From positions 7,738,501 to 7,802,500 of the forward strand of contig NZ_CP091881.1 in assembly GCF_022163125.1 (NCBI RefSeq): DNA of 64,000 nucleotides. Direction: 5' to 3'. The DNA is from Paenibacillus sp. HWE-109. GTDB lineage: Bacteria; Bacillota; Bacilli; Paenibacillales; NBRC-103111. Both the position numbers and the translations under genes were made by a program. The notes below the pieces were generated by a model. That model did not search any database. It was not told where the DNA came from and worked only from the letters and a program-made list of their open reading frames with translations. Of this stretch, positions 50,799 through 57,591 are shown one piece after another (the stretch's first letter is position 1; each line of letters starts with the position of its first letter).

Positions 50799-50810
50799 GG
50801 GGGCGTGCTG

Positions 50811-51626
50811 ATGCTAAGCAGCCAATTTCGTTTGGAGCATGGGAAGAAAGTAAAGCTAGCGCAAATTGATCCCAATGAAACGGGGAGTGTTCATGATCGG
50901 GAAGAGGCTGAGCCGAACATTGAACGTTTGAAGGAACGCTTGGAAGCCCTGCAGAATGTCTTATACGCAGGCAAGCAGCAAGCAGTACTCTTCGTTATCC
51001 AAGGCATGGATTGCAGCGGCAAGGACGGTGTTGTCAAGCGTGCGCTTGGCGGCCTGCATCCGCAAGGTTTTCAAGTGAATAGCTTCCGTACACCTACGGA
51101 GGAAGAGGAAGCTCATGATTTTCTCTGGCGGGCTCACAAAATTGTGCCTGCCAAAGGCATGATTGGGGCTTTTATTCGCTCGTACTATGAGGATGTCCTG
51201 ATTACAAGAACTCATAAATGGATCAGTGAGTCGGAAGTGAAGAAGCGATTTAAACATATCAACCGTTTTGAGAAATTGCTAGAAAGCAGCGGCGTGAAAA
51301 TCGTGAAGATTTTCTTGCACATTTCCAAGGATTTTCAGCTGGCGAAGCTGCGCAATCGGTTGACCGATGATACGAAGCGCTGGAAGTTCGATAAGAATGA
51401 TCTTGTGGAACGTGAATCGTGGGGGGCATATGAGCAAGCCTATGAGGACGTGTTTAGACAGTGCAGCACCGAATCGGCGCCGTGGTATGTCGTTCCTGCT
51501 AACCATCGCTGGTACCGTGATTTGGCCGTCTTGCAAATTGCAGTGGACGCTTTGGAAAGCATGAATCTAGCGTATCCGCCATCGGATCCAGAGCTGGATC
51601 AACTGCTGGATCAGCTACAGGAATAA
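50811..51626 (+). CDS. Polyphosphate kinase 2 family protein
   Basis: The 271-residue PPK2-type P-loop kinase transfers phosphate between polyphosphate and nucleotides. It has Walker A GMDCSGKDGVVKRALGGLHPQGFQV (residues 62-86), FLWRAHKIVPAKGMIGAFIRSYYEDVLI (Walker B and lid region) and LAKLRNRLTDDTKRWKF. Single-domain PPK2 proteins of this length phosphorylate nucleoside mono- or diphosphates with polyphosphate; which one cannot be said. It starts 12 bp after sigB with AAGGGGG 7 bases upstream, so it belongs to the sigB operon, linking polyphosphate use to stress. Confidence 0.88.
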   Translation: MLSSQFRLEHGKKVKLAQIDPNETGSVHDREEAEPNIERLKERLEALQNVLYAGKQQAVLFVIQGMDCSGKDGVVKRALGGLHPQGFQVNSFRTPTEEEEAHDFLWRAHKIVPAKGMIGAFIRSYYEDVLITRTHKWISESEVKKRFKHINRFEKLLESSGVKIVKIFLHISKDFQLAKLRNRLTDDTKRWKFDKNDLVERESWGAYEQAYEDVFRQCSTESAPWYVVPANHRWYRDLAVLQIAVDALESMNLAYPPSDPELDQLLDQLQE

Positions 51627-51657
51627 TGAGAGATTTTCTCTATTAGTTCCCTGAATG

Positions 51658-51696
51658 TGGTATAGTGAGAGTAGTAGAATGTTAACATAACATTCT
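51658..51696 (+). promoter_or_regulatory. Extended -10 promoter and palindrome before the hybrid kinase gene
   Basis: TGGTATAGT (51658-51666) is an extended -10 element with only a weak -35 region. About 10 bp downstream, near the expected transcription start, lies an inverted repeat with arms AGAATGTTA and TAACATTCT around ACA (51676-51696). It could be an operator or a leader hairpin; no T run follows. Confidence 0.55.
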
Positions 51697-51721
51697 CTAC
51701 GAACTATACTAGGAGGCAACT

Positions 51722-54505
51722 ATGCTTAAATCTTTACAGATCAATATACGTGCCAAAATTATAGTTGGATATGTCTTTATTATCATATGCTTAGGGATAT
51801 CGCTTTTGGTCGTGAGTGACCGTGTAAACTCGCTTCAGGAGGAAGTCAGTTTTGTCTCTACGCATGACATGGAAGTCCATGATTTATTAAATTTAATTCA
51901 AAAAAATATGCTTGATATGGAAACGGGGATGCGCGGCTATGTCATATCAGGGGATACGCAATATCTGGAACCTTATGATGCCGGCAACCGATCTTGGCTG
52001 GATAACTACAACAAGCTTCATCAGCTTATAGAGGATAACCCTTCCCAACAGAAAAGTCTGGAACAAATAAAGCCTACTATTCAGAGTTGGATTAAAAATG
52101 CCGGTGAATTTGCCATCAAGGCTAAGGGGGCTAACAATCAACAAGCACTTAAGGAATTTTTCGATCAAAACAATGGCAAAAAGGTTATGGATCAATTGCG
52201 TACGCAATTCGAATCCTTTCTCTCAGCGGAGAAGAAATTAACGGCTGCCAGAGTCGAACAGTTAGCTGAAAGCAACTATAATCTTAGAGTTGTTCTTTTC
52301 TCTGTTCTCGGGATCATTTCAATTTTTGCTATTCTTGTGGCCTTATTCCTATCCAGTTCGATTACGGGCACCATTAAACAAGTCATCCGAACGATTCGAG
52401 ATATTACGGCGTCGGAGGGCGATTTAACCACTAGAATTGAAGTCAAAACCAATGATGAGATCAAAGAGCTGGCCGTAGCGACCAATGAATTGTTAGCCAG
52501 CTTGCAGAAGCAGAATTGGGTTCAAATAAATTTAACGGAAGTCGCAACTTTGTATCAAGGGATTAATGAAATAAAGCTTTTGAGTGAAACGTTTGTCAAT
52601 ACGCTGGCACCTATGCTTGGCAGTCTCTATGGCGTTGTTTATCTGAGGGAGTATGTGAATGGGCAAATGCGTTTTGTGAAAATGGCTAGCTATGCGGCTA
52701 TTGGTGAAGACGCTGCTTCTGACAGTTTCCGCTTGGGTGAGGGATTGGTCGGCCAATGCGCGCTCGATCAGCGGATTTTCCTGATGGATAATTTGCCGGA
52801 GGATCATGTCAAAGTCACTTCAGGCTTAGGCGTATCCGCGCCGCGTGCACTCTTGGTGGCACCGATCCTGGTGGATGGACAGACGGAGGCCGTAATCGAA
52901 TTAGCCTCCTTGCAGCCCTACCAGTCACAGCATCTGACATTGATCGATTCCCTGCAGGATAAGTTCGGAACAGCGATTGTCAATGTGCGGGGCCGGATGG
53001 AAGTGGAACGGCTGCTTTCAGAATCGCAGATGCTGACGGAAGAACTGCAAGCCCAGTCTGAGGAGCTTCAGGCCCAGTCCGAAGAACTTCAGATGCAGCA
53101 GGAAGAGCTCAGAATGACCAATGAATTCTTGGAAGAACAGAACCATTTCTCCGAACAAAGGGCTTTGGAATTAAAGCGAGCCAAAGATGAGTTGGAGGAA
53201 TACTCGCTTAAACTTCAAACGAGTTCCCAATACAAGTCGGATTTCTTGGCGAATATGTCGCATGAACTGCGTACGCCGCTGAATAGTATTATGATTTTGT
53301 CGCAGATGCTGGCGGAAAATAACGGTGAAATGCAAATGTCGGAGGTCGTGGATTACTCCCGTGTTGTGTATGCCGCAGGGAACGATCTTCTGGCACTCAT
53401 TGATGATATCCTTGATTTATCCAAGGTTGAAGCGGGCAAGATTGAAATTATGACCGATGAATTCAATGTGACGGAAATGCCGCAATTAATGAAGCTGATG
53501 TTTGGCCCGGTGGCCGAGAAGAAGAAGCTGGATTTTGATATTATCTTGGAAGAGAATGTACCGAATGTGATGCTGACAGATGGCCAACGCTTGCAACAGA
53601 TCGTGAAGAACCTCCTATCCAATGCGTTCAAATTTACGGAAGAAGGTTCAATCACGATGCGGATCGCTCTTGCTGATCCAGTTCGCGTTCAAGAGCTTCT
53701 ACATCGGGATCCGGAAGATAAAGTGCTGGCTATTTCCATCACCGATACGGGAATAGGGATTCCAATTGATAAGCAACAGGTTATTTTTGAAGCGTTCCGT
53801 CAGGTCGATGGGACCACGAATCGCCAGTACGGCGGGACAGGCCTAGGCTTATCCATTTGCCGTGAGTTCACGCGTTTGCTAGGCGGTTCCATTGTTGTCA
53901 AAAGCGAAGTAGGCAAAGGCAGTACATTTACTCTGTACATTCCTAATGCGCAGGAAACGGATCAAGATGATCAGGTGACTATGTATCCTGCGGGAGAAAT
54001 TGCAGCCGCAGGTGAGTATGCTGACGTGGTTGCCGTTGAGGCGCTATCGTCTGAATTCTTGCATGTGATTAGTGATTCTCCTGTGACTGAGGCCATTAAA
54101 TCCGATGCGCAATTATTCCAGGGGAAAAGAATTCTGCTTGTCGACGATGACGCACGCAATGTATTCGCATTGGTTACTGCGCTGGAGATGAAAGGCGTGA
54201 CTGTCGAAGTAGCGGATCATGGCAAGATGGCCCTTGAAATTCTTCAAGGCAGATCAGATTATGATCTTGTCTTGATGGATATCATGATGCCTGTCATGGG
54301 CGGCTACGAAGCGATGCAGGCCATCAGAGGCCAGCTTCAGCTGATGGACTTACCTATTATTGCGTTGACCGCGAAAGCTATGAAGAGCGAGAAAGAGAAA
54401 TGTCTGGAAGCGGGCGCTTCCGACTACATTACGAAACCTTTGAACATGGATCAATTATTCTCGCTCATGCGTGTATGGTTGACGAAGCAGGTGAAAAAGC
54501 ATTGA
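51722..54505 (+). CDS. rsbK: Hybrid histidine kinase, CHASE3-HAMP-GAF, RsbK-like
   Basis: The 927-residue sensor has TM1 (about 13-33), an extracellular CHASE3 domain (38-185, with NMLDMETGMRGYVISGDTQYLEPYD), TM2 (about 188-212), HAMP (213-262) and GAF (285-430). A coiled coil with ELQAQSEELQ repeats (435-490) is followed by HisKA (FLANMSHELRTPLNSI, phospho-His near 514), HATPase_c (NLLSNAFKF, DTGIGIP, GGTGLGLSI) and a C-terminal receiver with Asp near 853 (LVLMDIMMPVMGG). B. cereus RsbK has this architecture and activates the PP2C RsbY. It lies directly behind sigB-ppk2 and is coupled to a CheR methyltransferase. AGGAGGC lies 6 bases before the ATG. The ligand is unknown. Confidence 0.85.
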   Translation: MLKSLQINIRAKIIVGYVFIIICLGISLLVVSDRVNSLQEEVSFVSTHDMEVHDLLNLIQKNMLDMETGMRGYVISGDTQYLEPYDAGNRSWLDNYNKLHQLIEDNPSQQKSLEQIKPTIQSWIKNAGEFAIKAKGANNQQALKEFFDQNNGKKVMDQLRTQFESFLSAEKKLTAARVEQLAESNYNLRVVLFSVLGIISIFAILVALFLSSSITGTIKQVIRTIRDITASEGDLTTRIEVKTNDEIKELAVATNELLASLQKQNWVQINLTEVATLYQGINEIKLLSETFVNTLAPMLGSLYGVVYLREYVNGQMRFVKMASYAAIGEDAASDSFRLGEGLVGQCALDQRIFLMDNLPEDHVKVTSGLGVSAPRALLVAPILVDGQTEAVIELASLQPYQSQHLTLIDSLQDKFGTAIVNVRGRMEVERLLSESQMLTEELQAQSEELQAQSEELQMQQEELRMTNEFLEEQNHFSEQRALELKRAKDELEEYSLKLQTSSQYKSDFLANMSHELRTPLNSIMILSQMLAENNGEMQMSEVVDYSRVVYAAGNDLLALIDDILDLSKVEAGKIEIMTDEFNVTEMPQLMKLMFGPVAEKKKLDFDIILEENVPNVMLTDGQRLQQIVKNLLSNAFKFTEEGSITMRIALADPVRVQELLHRDPEDKVLAISITDTGIGIPIDKQQVIFEAFRQVDGTTNRQYGGTGLGLSICREFTRLLGGSIVVKSEVGKGSTFTLYIPNAQETDQDDQVTMYPAGEIAAAGEYADVVAVEALSSEFLHVISDSPVTEAIKSDAQLFQGKRILLVDDDARNVFALVTALEMKGVTVEVADHGKMALEILQGRSDYDLVLMDIMMPVMGGYEAMQAIRGQLQLMDLPIIALTAKAMKSEKEKCLEAGASDYITKPLNMDQLFSLMRVWLTKQVKKH

Positions 54506-55368
54506 GCTATCAAACCGGGGATGAGTCAAGCGATATGGAGGATTTCCCCTATCAGGATGAATTGCAACAAATAGAAATCAATCTTCTCTTGGAAGGCATG
54601 TACCAAATGTACGGATTTGATTTCCGGCATTATGTGCGCTCTTCGCTTCGCAGGCGAATTCTTAATCGGATGCGAGCGGAGAAGCTGCCGACCATCAGTG
54701 CTGTTCTGGAAAAAGTGCTGCATGAACCTGGCTTCGTGGAGCTGTTGCTGAATGATATGTCCATTCGGGTAACGGAGATGTTCAGGGATCCGAGCTTTTT
54801 CCGCGCGTTCCGCGATCATGTGGTCCCTGAGCTGCGGAAGCTTCCGGAGATTCGTATTTGGCATGCAGGCTGTGCGACAGGAGAAGAAGTGTATTCGATG
54901 GCCATCCTCATGCAGGAAGAGGGTTTGGCGGAGAAAACGCGGATCTACGCCACAGATATGAATGACAGAGCGATCGAAGCAGCGCAAAAGGGTGCCTTCC
55001 CGCTGAAACAGATGCAGCTATTTACCAAGAACTATCTGGATGCCGGCGGCGAGATGGCCTTCTCCGAATATTACACAACGGATCATCAATATGCCTATTT
55101 CCGACCGTTGATGAGGGAGAATCTAATTTTCGCCCAGCATAATCTGGTGACCGATGGTTCATTCAACGAATTCCACGTAATCCTTTGCCGGAATGTCATG
55201 ATTTACTTCGACAGCAAGCTGCAGCAGCAGGTGCATAGTCTCTTTCATGAAAGCTTGTCGTCGGGAGGCTACCTTGGACTTGGCAAAAAGGAGTCGATCC
55301 TGTTCACACCCGAAGGTGTACACTATGAGGAATTTGTTCCGCAAGAGCGCATTTACCGTAAGAAATAG
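54502..55368 (+). CDS. rsbM: CheR-type methyltransferase, RsbM-like
   Basis: The 288-residue protein has an N-terminal helical CheR domain (MYQMYGFDFRHYVRSSLRRRILNRMRAEKL). The SAM-binding domain has IWHAGCATGEEVYSMAILM (motif I), RIYATDMNDRAIEAAQKG and FNEFHVILCRNVMIYFDSKLQQQV. CheR enzymes methylate glutamates of signalling proteins; in B. cereus the equivalent RsbM methylates RsbK and damps sigma-B activation. The start is TTG at 54502, overlapping the kinase stop as TTGA, with AGGTGA 7 bases upstream; the frame is open further upstream inside the kinase gene. No CheB-like methylesterase gene is seen. Confidence 0.85.
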   Translation: MSYQTGDESSDMEDFPYQDELQQIEINLLLEGMYQMYGFDFRHYVRSSLRRRILNRMRAEKLPTISAVLEKVLHEPGFVELLLNDMSIRVTEMFRDPSFFRAFRDHVVPELRKLPEIRIWHAGCATGEEVYSMAILMQEEGLAEKTRIYATDMNDRAIEAAQKGAFPLKQMQLFTKNYLDAGGEMAFSEYYTTDHQYAYFRPLMRENLIFAQHNLVTDGSFNEFHVILCRNVMIYFDSKLQQQVHSLFHESLSSGGYLGLGKKESILFTPEGVHYEEFVPQERIYRKK

Positions 55369-55380
55369 CAGACCTCTCAG

Positions 55381-55420
55381 ACCGCTTTTATTGATGAGTT
55401 CATCAATGAGCGGTTTTTTT
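55381..55420 (+). terminator. Terminator of the rsbM-like gene
   Basis: The arms ACCGCTTTTATTGATGA and TCATCAATGAGCGGT end in seven T. It closes the sigB-ppk2-rsbK-rsbM unit. Confidence 0.9.
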
Positions 55421-55437
55421 GTTGTGAAAATTAGGTT

Positions 55438-55463
55438 GTTTCATAGAGGGGGAGGAAGGTTTA
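55438..55463 (+). promoter_or_regulatory. Sigma-B-like promoter of the DUF1003 gene
   Basis: GTTTCA (55438-55443), 14 bp, GGTTTA (55458-55463), 47 bp before the gene. The second box is a weaker match to GGGTAT. Confidence 0.5.
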
Positions 55464-55510
55464 AATAAAGAGTAGTGTGATCTCTGGACACGGGGAAGGA
55501 AGGGATAGGG

Positions 55511-56062
55511 ATGAGGGAAGAGGCGAATGGCCAAGAAATCAGCGGGGAATGCACGCCTGAGCAGTTGTTCCAGGAGTTGGAACAAGATCAAAGCGCTCAG
55601 CTGGATATGGAGCAGTTAGATCGCATCAAGGTCATGGTGAGAGAATACCAAGGCAGTATTAAATCCCATCTGACACAGCAGCAAAATAAGAAATCATCAT
55701 GGGCGGACCGCTTGGCTGATAGAATTGCTACGTTTGGCGGAAGTTGGACGTTTATTGTTCTGTTTATTACATTTTTGGTCGTTTGGATGCTTGTTAATCT
55801 GATGAGTTTTGCCTTCGACAAACCGCCGTTCATCTTACTCAATTTGATTTTATCCTGTTTATCGGCATTTCAAGCGCCCGTAATCTTGATGAGTCAGAAT
55901 CGCCAGGCAGCCAGAGACAAGCAGGAAGCTATTCTGGATTTCGCGATTAACTATCGGGCAGAGCAGGAGAATACCGAATTAAAAGTTTTATTGGAGCGTC
56001 TTGATCAGCGCATGGAAAGGCTGGAACAGCAAGCGTTGAATCGACATTCAACCAGCGAATAG
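55511..56062 (+). CDS. DUF1003 membrane protein
   Basis: The 183-residue protein has a hydrophilic N-terminal half. Two membrane helices carry the DUF1003 pattern WADRLADRIATFGGSWTFIVLFITFLVVWMLVNL and FDKPPFILLNLILSCLSAFQAPVILMSQNRQA (residues 64-138). A C-terminal coiled coil follows (EQENTELKVLLERLDQRMERLEQQ). Function is unknown. Its sigma-B-like promoter and position between rsbM and DUF1328 suggest a stress role. Confidence 0.87.
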   Translation: MREEANGQEISGECTPEQLFQELEQDQSAQLDMEQLDRIKVMVREYQGSIKSHLTQQQNKKSSWADRLADRIATFGGSWTFIVLFITFLVVWMLVNLMSFAFDKPPFILLNLILSCLSAFQAPVILMSQNRQAARDKQEAILDFAINYRAEQENTELKVLLERLDQRMERLEQQALNRHSTSE

Positions 56063-56095
56063 CAGGGTACAGCACCTAATAATTCTTGGAAAAGT

Positions 56096-56121
56096 GTTTC
56101 ACTATCAGACATGACGGGTAA
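56096..56121 (+). promoter_or_regulatory. Sigma-B-like promoter of the DUF1328 gene
   Basis: GTTTCA (56096-56101), 14 bp, GGGTAA (56116-56121), 53 bp before the start codon. The boxes and spacing are identical to the sigB-operon promoter at 48681. Confidence 0.75.
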
Positions 56122-56174
56122 TAGACAACATAGCAAGAACAACAAAAATTAATAATAAAGAGAGGGTGTTTCCT

Positions 56175-56339
56175 ATGTTGGGTTGGGCCATTATGTTTCT
56201 CATTATTGCACTTGTAGCCGGTGTTTTCGGATTTTTCGGGATTGTCTCAGCGGCAGTAGGGATTGCCAAAGTACTATTCTTTGTCTTCCTGATCATGTTC
56301 GTTGTATCCTTGATTTTCGGCAGACGCAGAAGTATTTAA
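56175..56339 (+). CDS. DUF1328 small membrane protein
   Basis: The 54-residue protein starts MLGWAIMFLIIALVAGVFGF and has a GIVSAAVGIAKVLFFVFLIMFVVSLIFGRRR second half. These two helices and the final basic tail are typical of DUF1328/YtjA proteins. Function is unknown, though homologues are often stress-induced. AGAGGGTG lies upstream of the ATG. It is preceded by a good sigma-B-like promoter. Confidence 0.88.
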   Translation: MLGWAIMFLIIALVAGVFGFFGIVSAAVGIAKVLFFVFLIMFVVSLIFGRRRSI

Positions 56340-56395
56340 TTCCGTTTACCCTAGCTTCACCCTTATAAATAAAATGCGAAAGAGGAGGAATGATC

Positions 56396-56776
56396 ATGAA
56401 TACTTATACTAGAGTGAGTGTGACAGCGAATCTTCAAGAAGCACAGAATAAGGTGCAGCAACTGTACAGGGAAGGTTTCGAGAGAGACCATATCTACGTA
56501 CTGACGCATAGTGCAGAAGGTACCGACTTCGTAGCTAATTACACAGGCGCTGAGCAGATTTCAATAGCGGAGGAAGGCGTGATTACGTCCATTGCGAATC
56601 TCTTCCGATCCCGCGGCGATGAGCTCCGGGCGAAGATGAAATCGCTGGGCGTGCCTGAAGTCGAAGCGAGCAGACTGGAAGGCGAGTTGGATAAGGGGAA
56701 GATCCTAGTCCTGGCGACCCCTTCGACAGAAGTGAATTCGTACAGTACCGAAGATTTCCAACGAACTATTTTATAA
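56396..56776 (+). CDS. General stress protein 17M-like (YflT domain)
   Basis: The 126-residue protein has the YflT domain: TYTRVSVTANLQEAQNKVQQLYREGFERDHIYVLTHSAEGTD (residues 2-43), a middle VITSIANLFRSRGDELRAKMKSLGVPEVEASRLEGELDKGKILVLAT. In B. subtilis YflT is a sigma-B-dependent general stress protein; the molecular role is unknown. GAGGAGG lies 7 bases before the ATG at 56396. No sigma-B box of its own is clear, and the DUF1328 gene 56 bp upstream could share its promoter. Confidence 0.85.
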   Translation: MNTYTRVSVTANLQEAQNKVQQLYREGFERDHIYVLTHSAEGTDFVANYTGAEQISIAEEGVITSIANLFRSRGDELRAKMKSLGVPEVEASRLEGELDKGKILVLATPSTEVNSYSTEDFQRTIL

Positions 56777-56784
56777 AATAGAAC

Positions 56785-56831
56785 AAGAGGTTGCCTCAAA
56801 AGTCGAAAATGACTGCGAGGCAGCCTCTTTT
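56785..56831 (+). terminator. Terminator of the YflT-like gene
   Basis: The arms AAGAGGTTGCCTC and GAGGCAGCCTCTTTT contain an inner AAGTC/GACT pair. It is a third member of the dispersed hairpin family (26659, 48003). Confidence 0.87.
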
Positions 56832-56907
56832 GTTGTAGAGGCTGCTGGATAAAGGAAAGCCCTCACCGTCTCCGGTGAAGGAGTGGTCAGGGCTTCCAGT
56901 ACGACGG

Positions 56908-57108
56908 TTATCGCCTGCTGCTTGTGTTCGATAAGGTTGGGAGCATCTTTTGATCCTTGACCATGGTTGAATGACAGATCGGACATTCCGGACTATCCGC
57001 GAATGAGAAGTTATCTCTCATCCAACATGAGCACTGCTCTGTGCTGCAGGTCCAGATGCTGGTTTCCTCTTCAGGAACAGGCTCCAACGATTTCTTTGAA
57101 AAGTACAA
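56908..57108 (-). CDS. Cold-inducible YdjO-type zinc-ribbon protein
   Basis: The 66-residue protein, MYFSKKSLEPVPEEETSIWT onwards, has four cysteines arranged as in a zinc ribbon (WTCSTEQCSCWMRDNF and SPECPICHS). The W-C-...-C-x-x-W-M-R-D-N-F-S-F core resembles B. subtilis YdjO, a cold-induced protein. The start is TTG with AAGGAGG 7 bases upstream. It lies 66 bp downstream of the cold-shock gene on the same strand, suggesting joint cold control. Confidence 0.78.
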   Translation of the reverse strand: MYFSKKSLEPVPEEETSIWTCSTEQCSCWMRDNFSFADSPECPICHSTMVKDQKMLPTLSNTSSRR

Positions 57109-57174
57109 TCGAACTCCTCCTTGTCATAGTAGACTCAGACTCGCAAGCAGTTTATCGCAATATGTGGTGAAGGA

Positions 57175-57375
57175 CTACAGCTTGACTACATTTTCAGCTT
57201 GCGGTCCGCGGTTACCTTGAGTAACTTCAAATTGTACGCGTTCACCTTCGTCTAAGCTTTTGAAGCCTTCTCCCGTAATGGCGCTGAAGTGAACGAACAC
57301 GTCTTTTCCGCCTTCCATTTCGATAAAACCAAACCCTTTTTCTGCATTAAACCATTTGACTGTACCTGTTTCCAT
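57175..57375 (-). CDS. Cold shock protein CspA family
   Basis: The 66-residue single-stranded nucleic-acid-binding protein, METGTVKWFNAEKGFGFIEM onwards, has RNP1 KGFGFIEM and RNP2 VFVHFSAI intact and ends with GNRGPQAENVVKL. It acts as an RNA chaperone. The ATG at 57375 has GGAGG about 11 bases upstream; an upstream ATG at 57396 lacks one. It probably heads a cspA-ydjO unit. Confidence 0.95.
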   Translation of the reverse strand: METGTVKWFNAEKGFGFIEMEGGKDVFVHFSAITGEGFKSLDEGERVQFEVTQGNRGPQAENVVKL

Positions 57376-57533
57376 GTAGACATAAACCTCCAACAATAAT
57401 TTGTGCCTGCGCGTCTTGTCTTCGAGATCACATCGACTCGGACAGCTTGTTAACGCAGCTTTGATAATATATCCATTTAAAGGGAAGCTTATTCCAATTT
57501 CATCAAAAATTCTTTTTCTAATAAAAAAACCAA

Positions 57534-57577
57534 AGAAAAACTCCCCTTCAGAGGTCCGTAGACCTGAGGGGGAGCTT
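57534..57577 (-). terminator. Terminator of the lipoprotein gene at 57592
   Basis: On the minus strand CTCCCCCTCAGGTC and GGACCTCTGAAGGGGAG form a stem followed by TTTTTC, just beyond the stop. Confidence 0.85.
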
Positions 57578-57591
57578 TCTTATAGATACTT

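Noticed and set aside
56340..56396. Sigma-B promoter directly before the YflT-like gene
   Set aside because: GTTTAC occurs at 56343, but no GGGTA-like box follows at 12-15 bp, so shared transcription with the DUF1328 gene is more likely.
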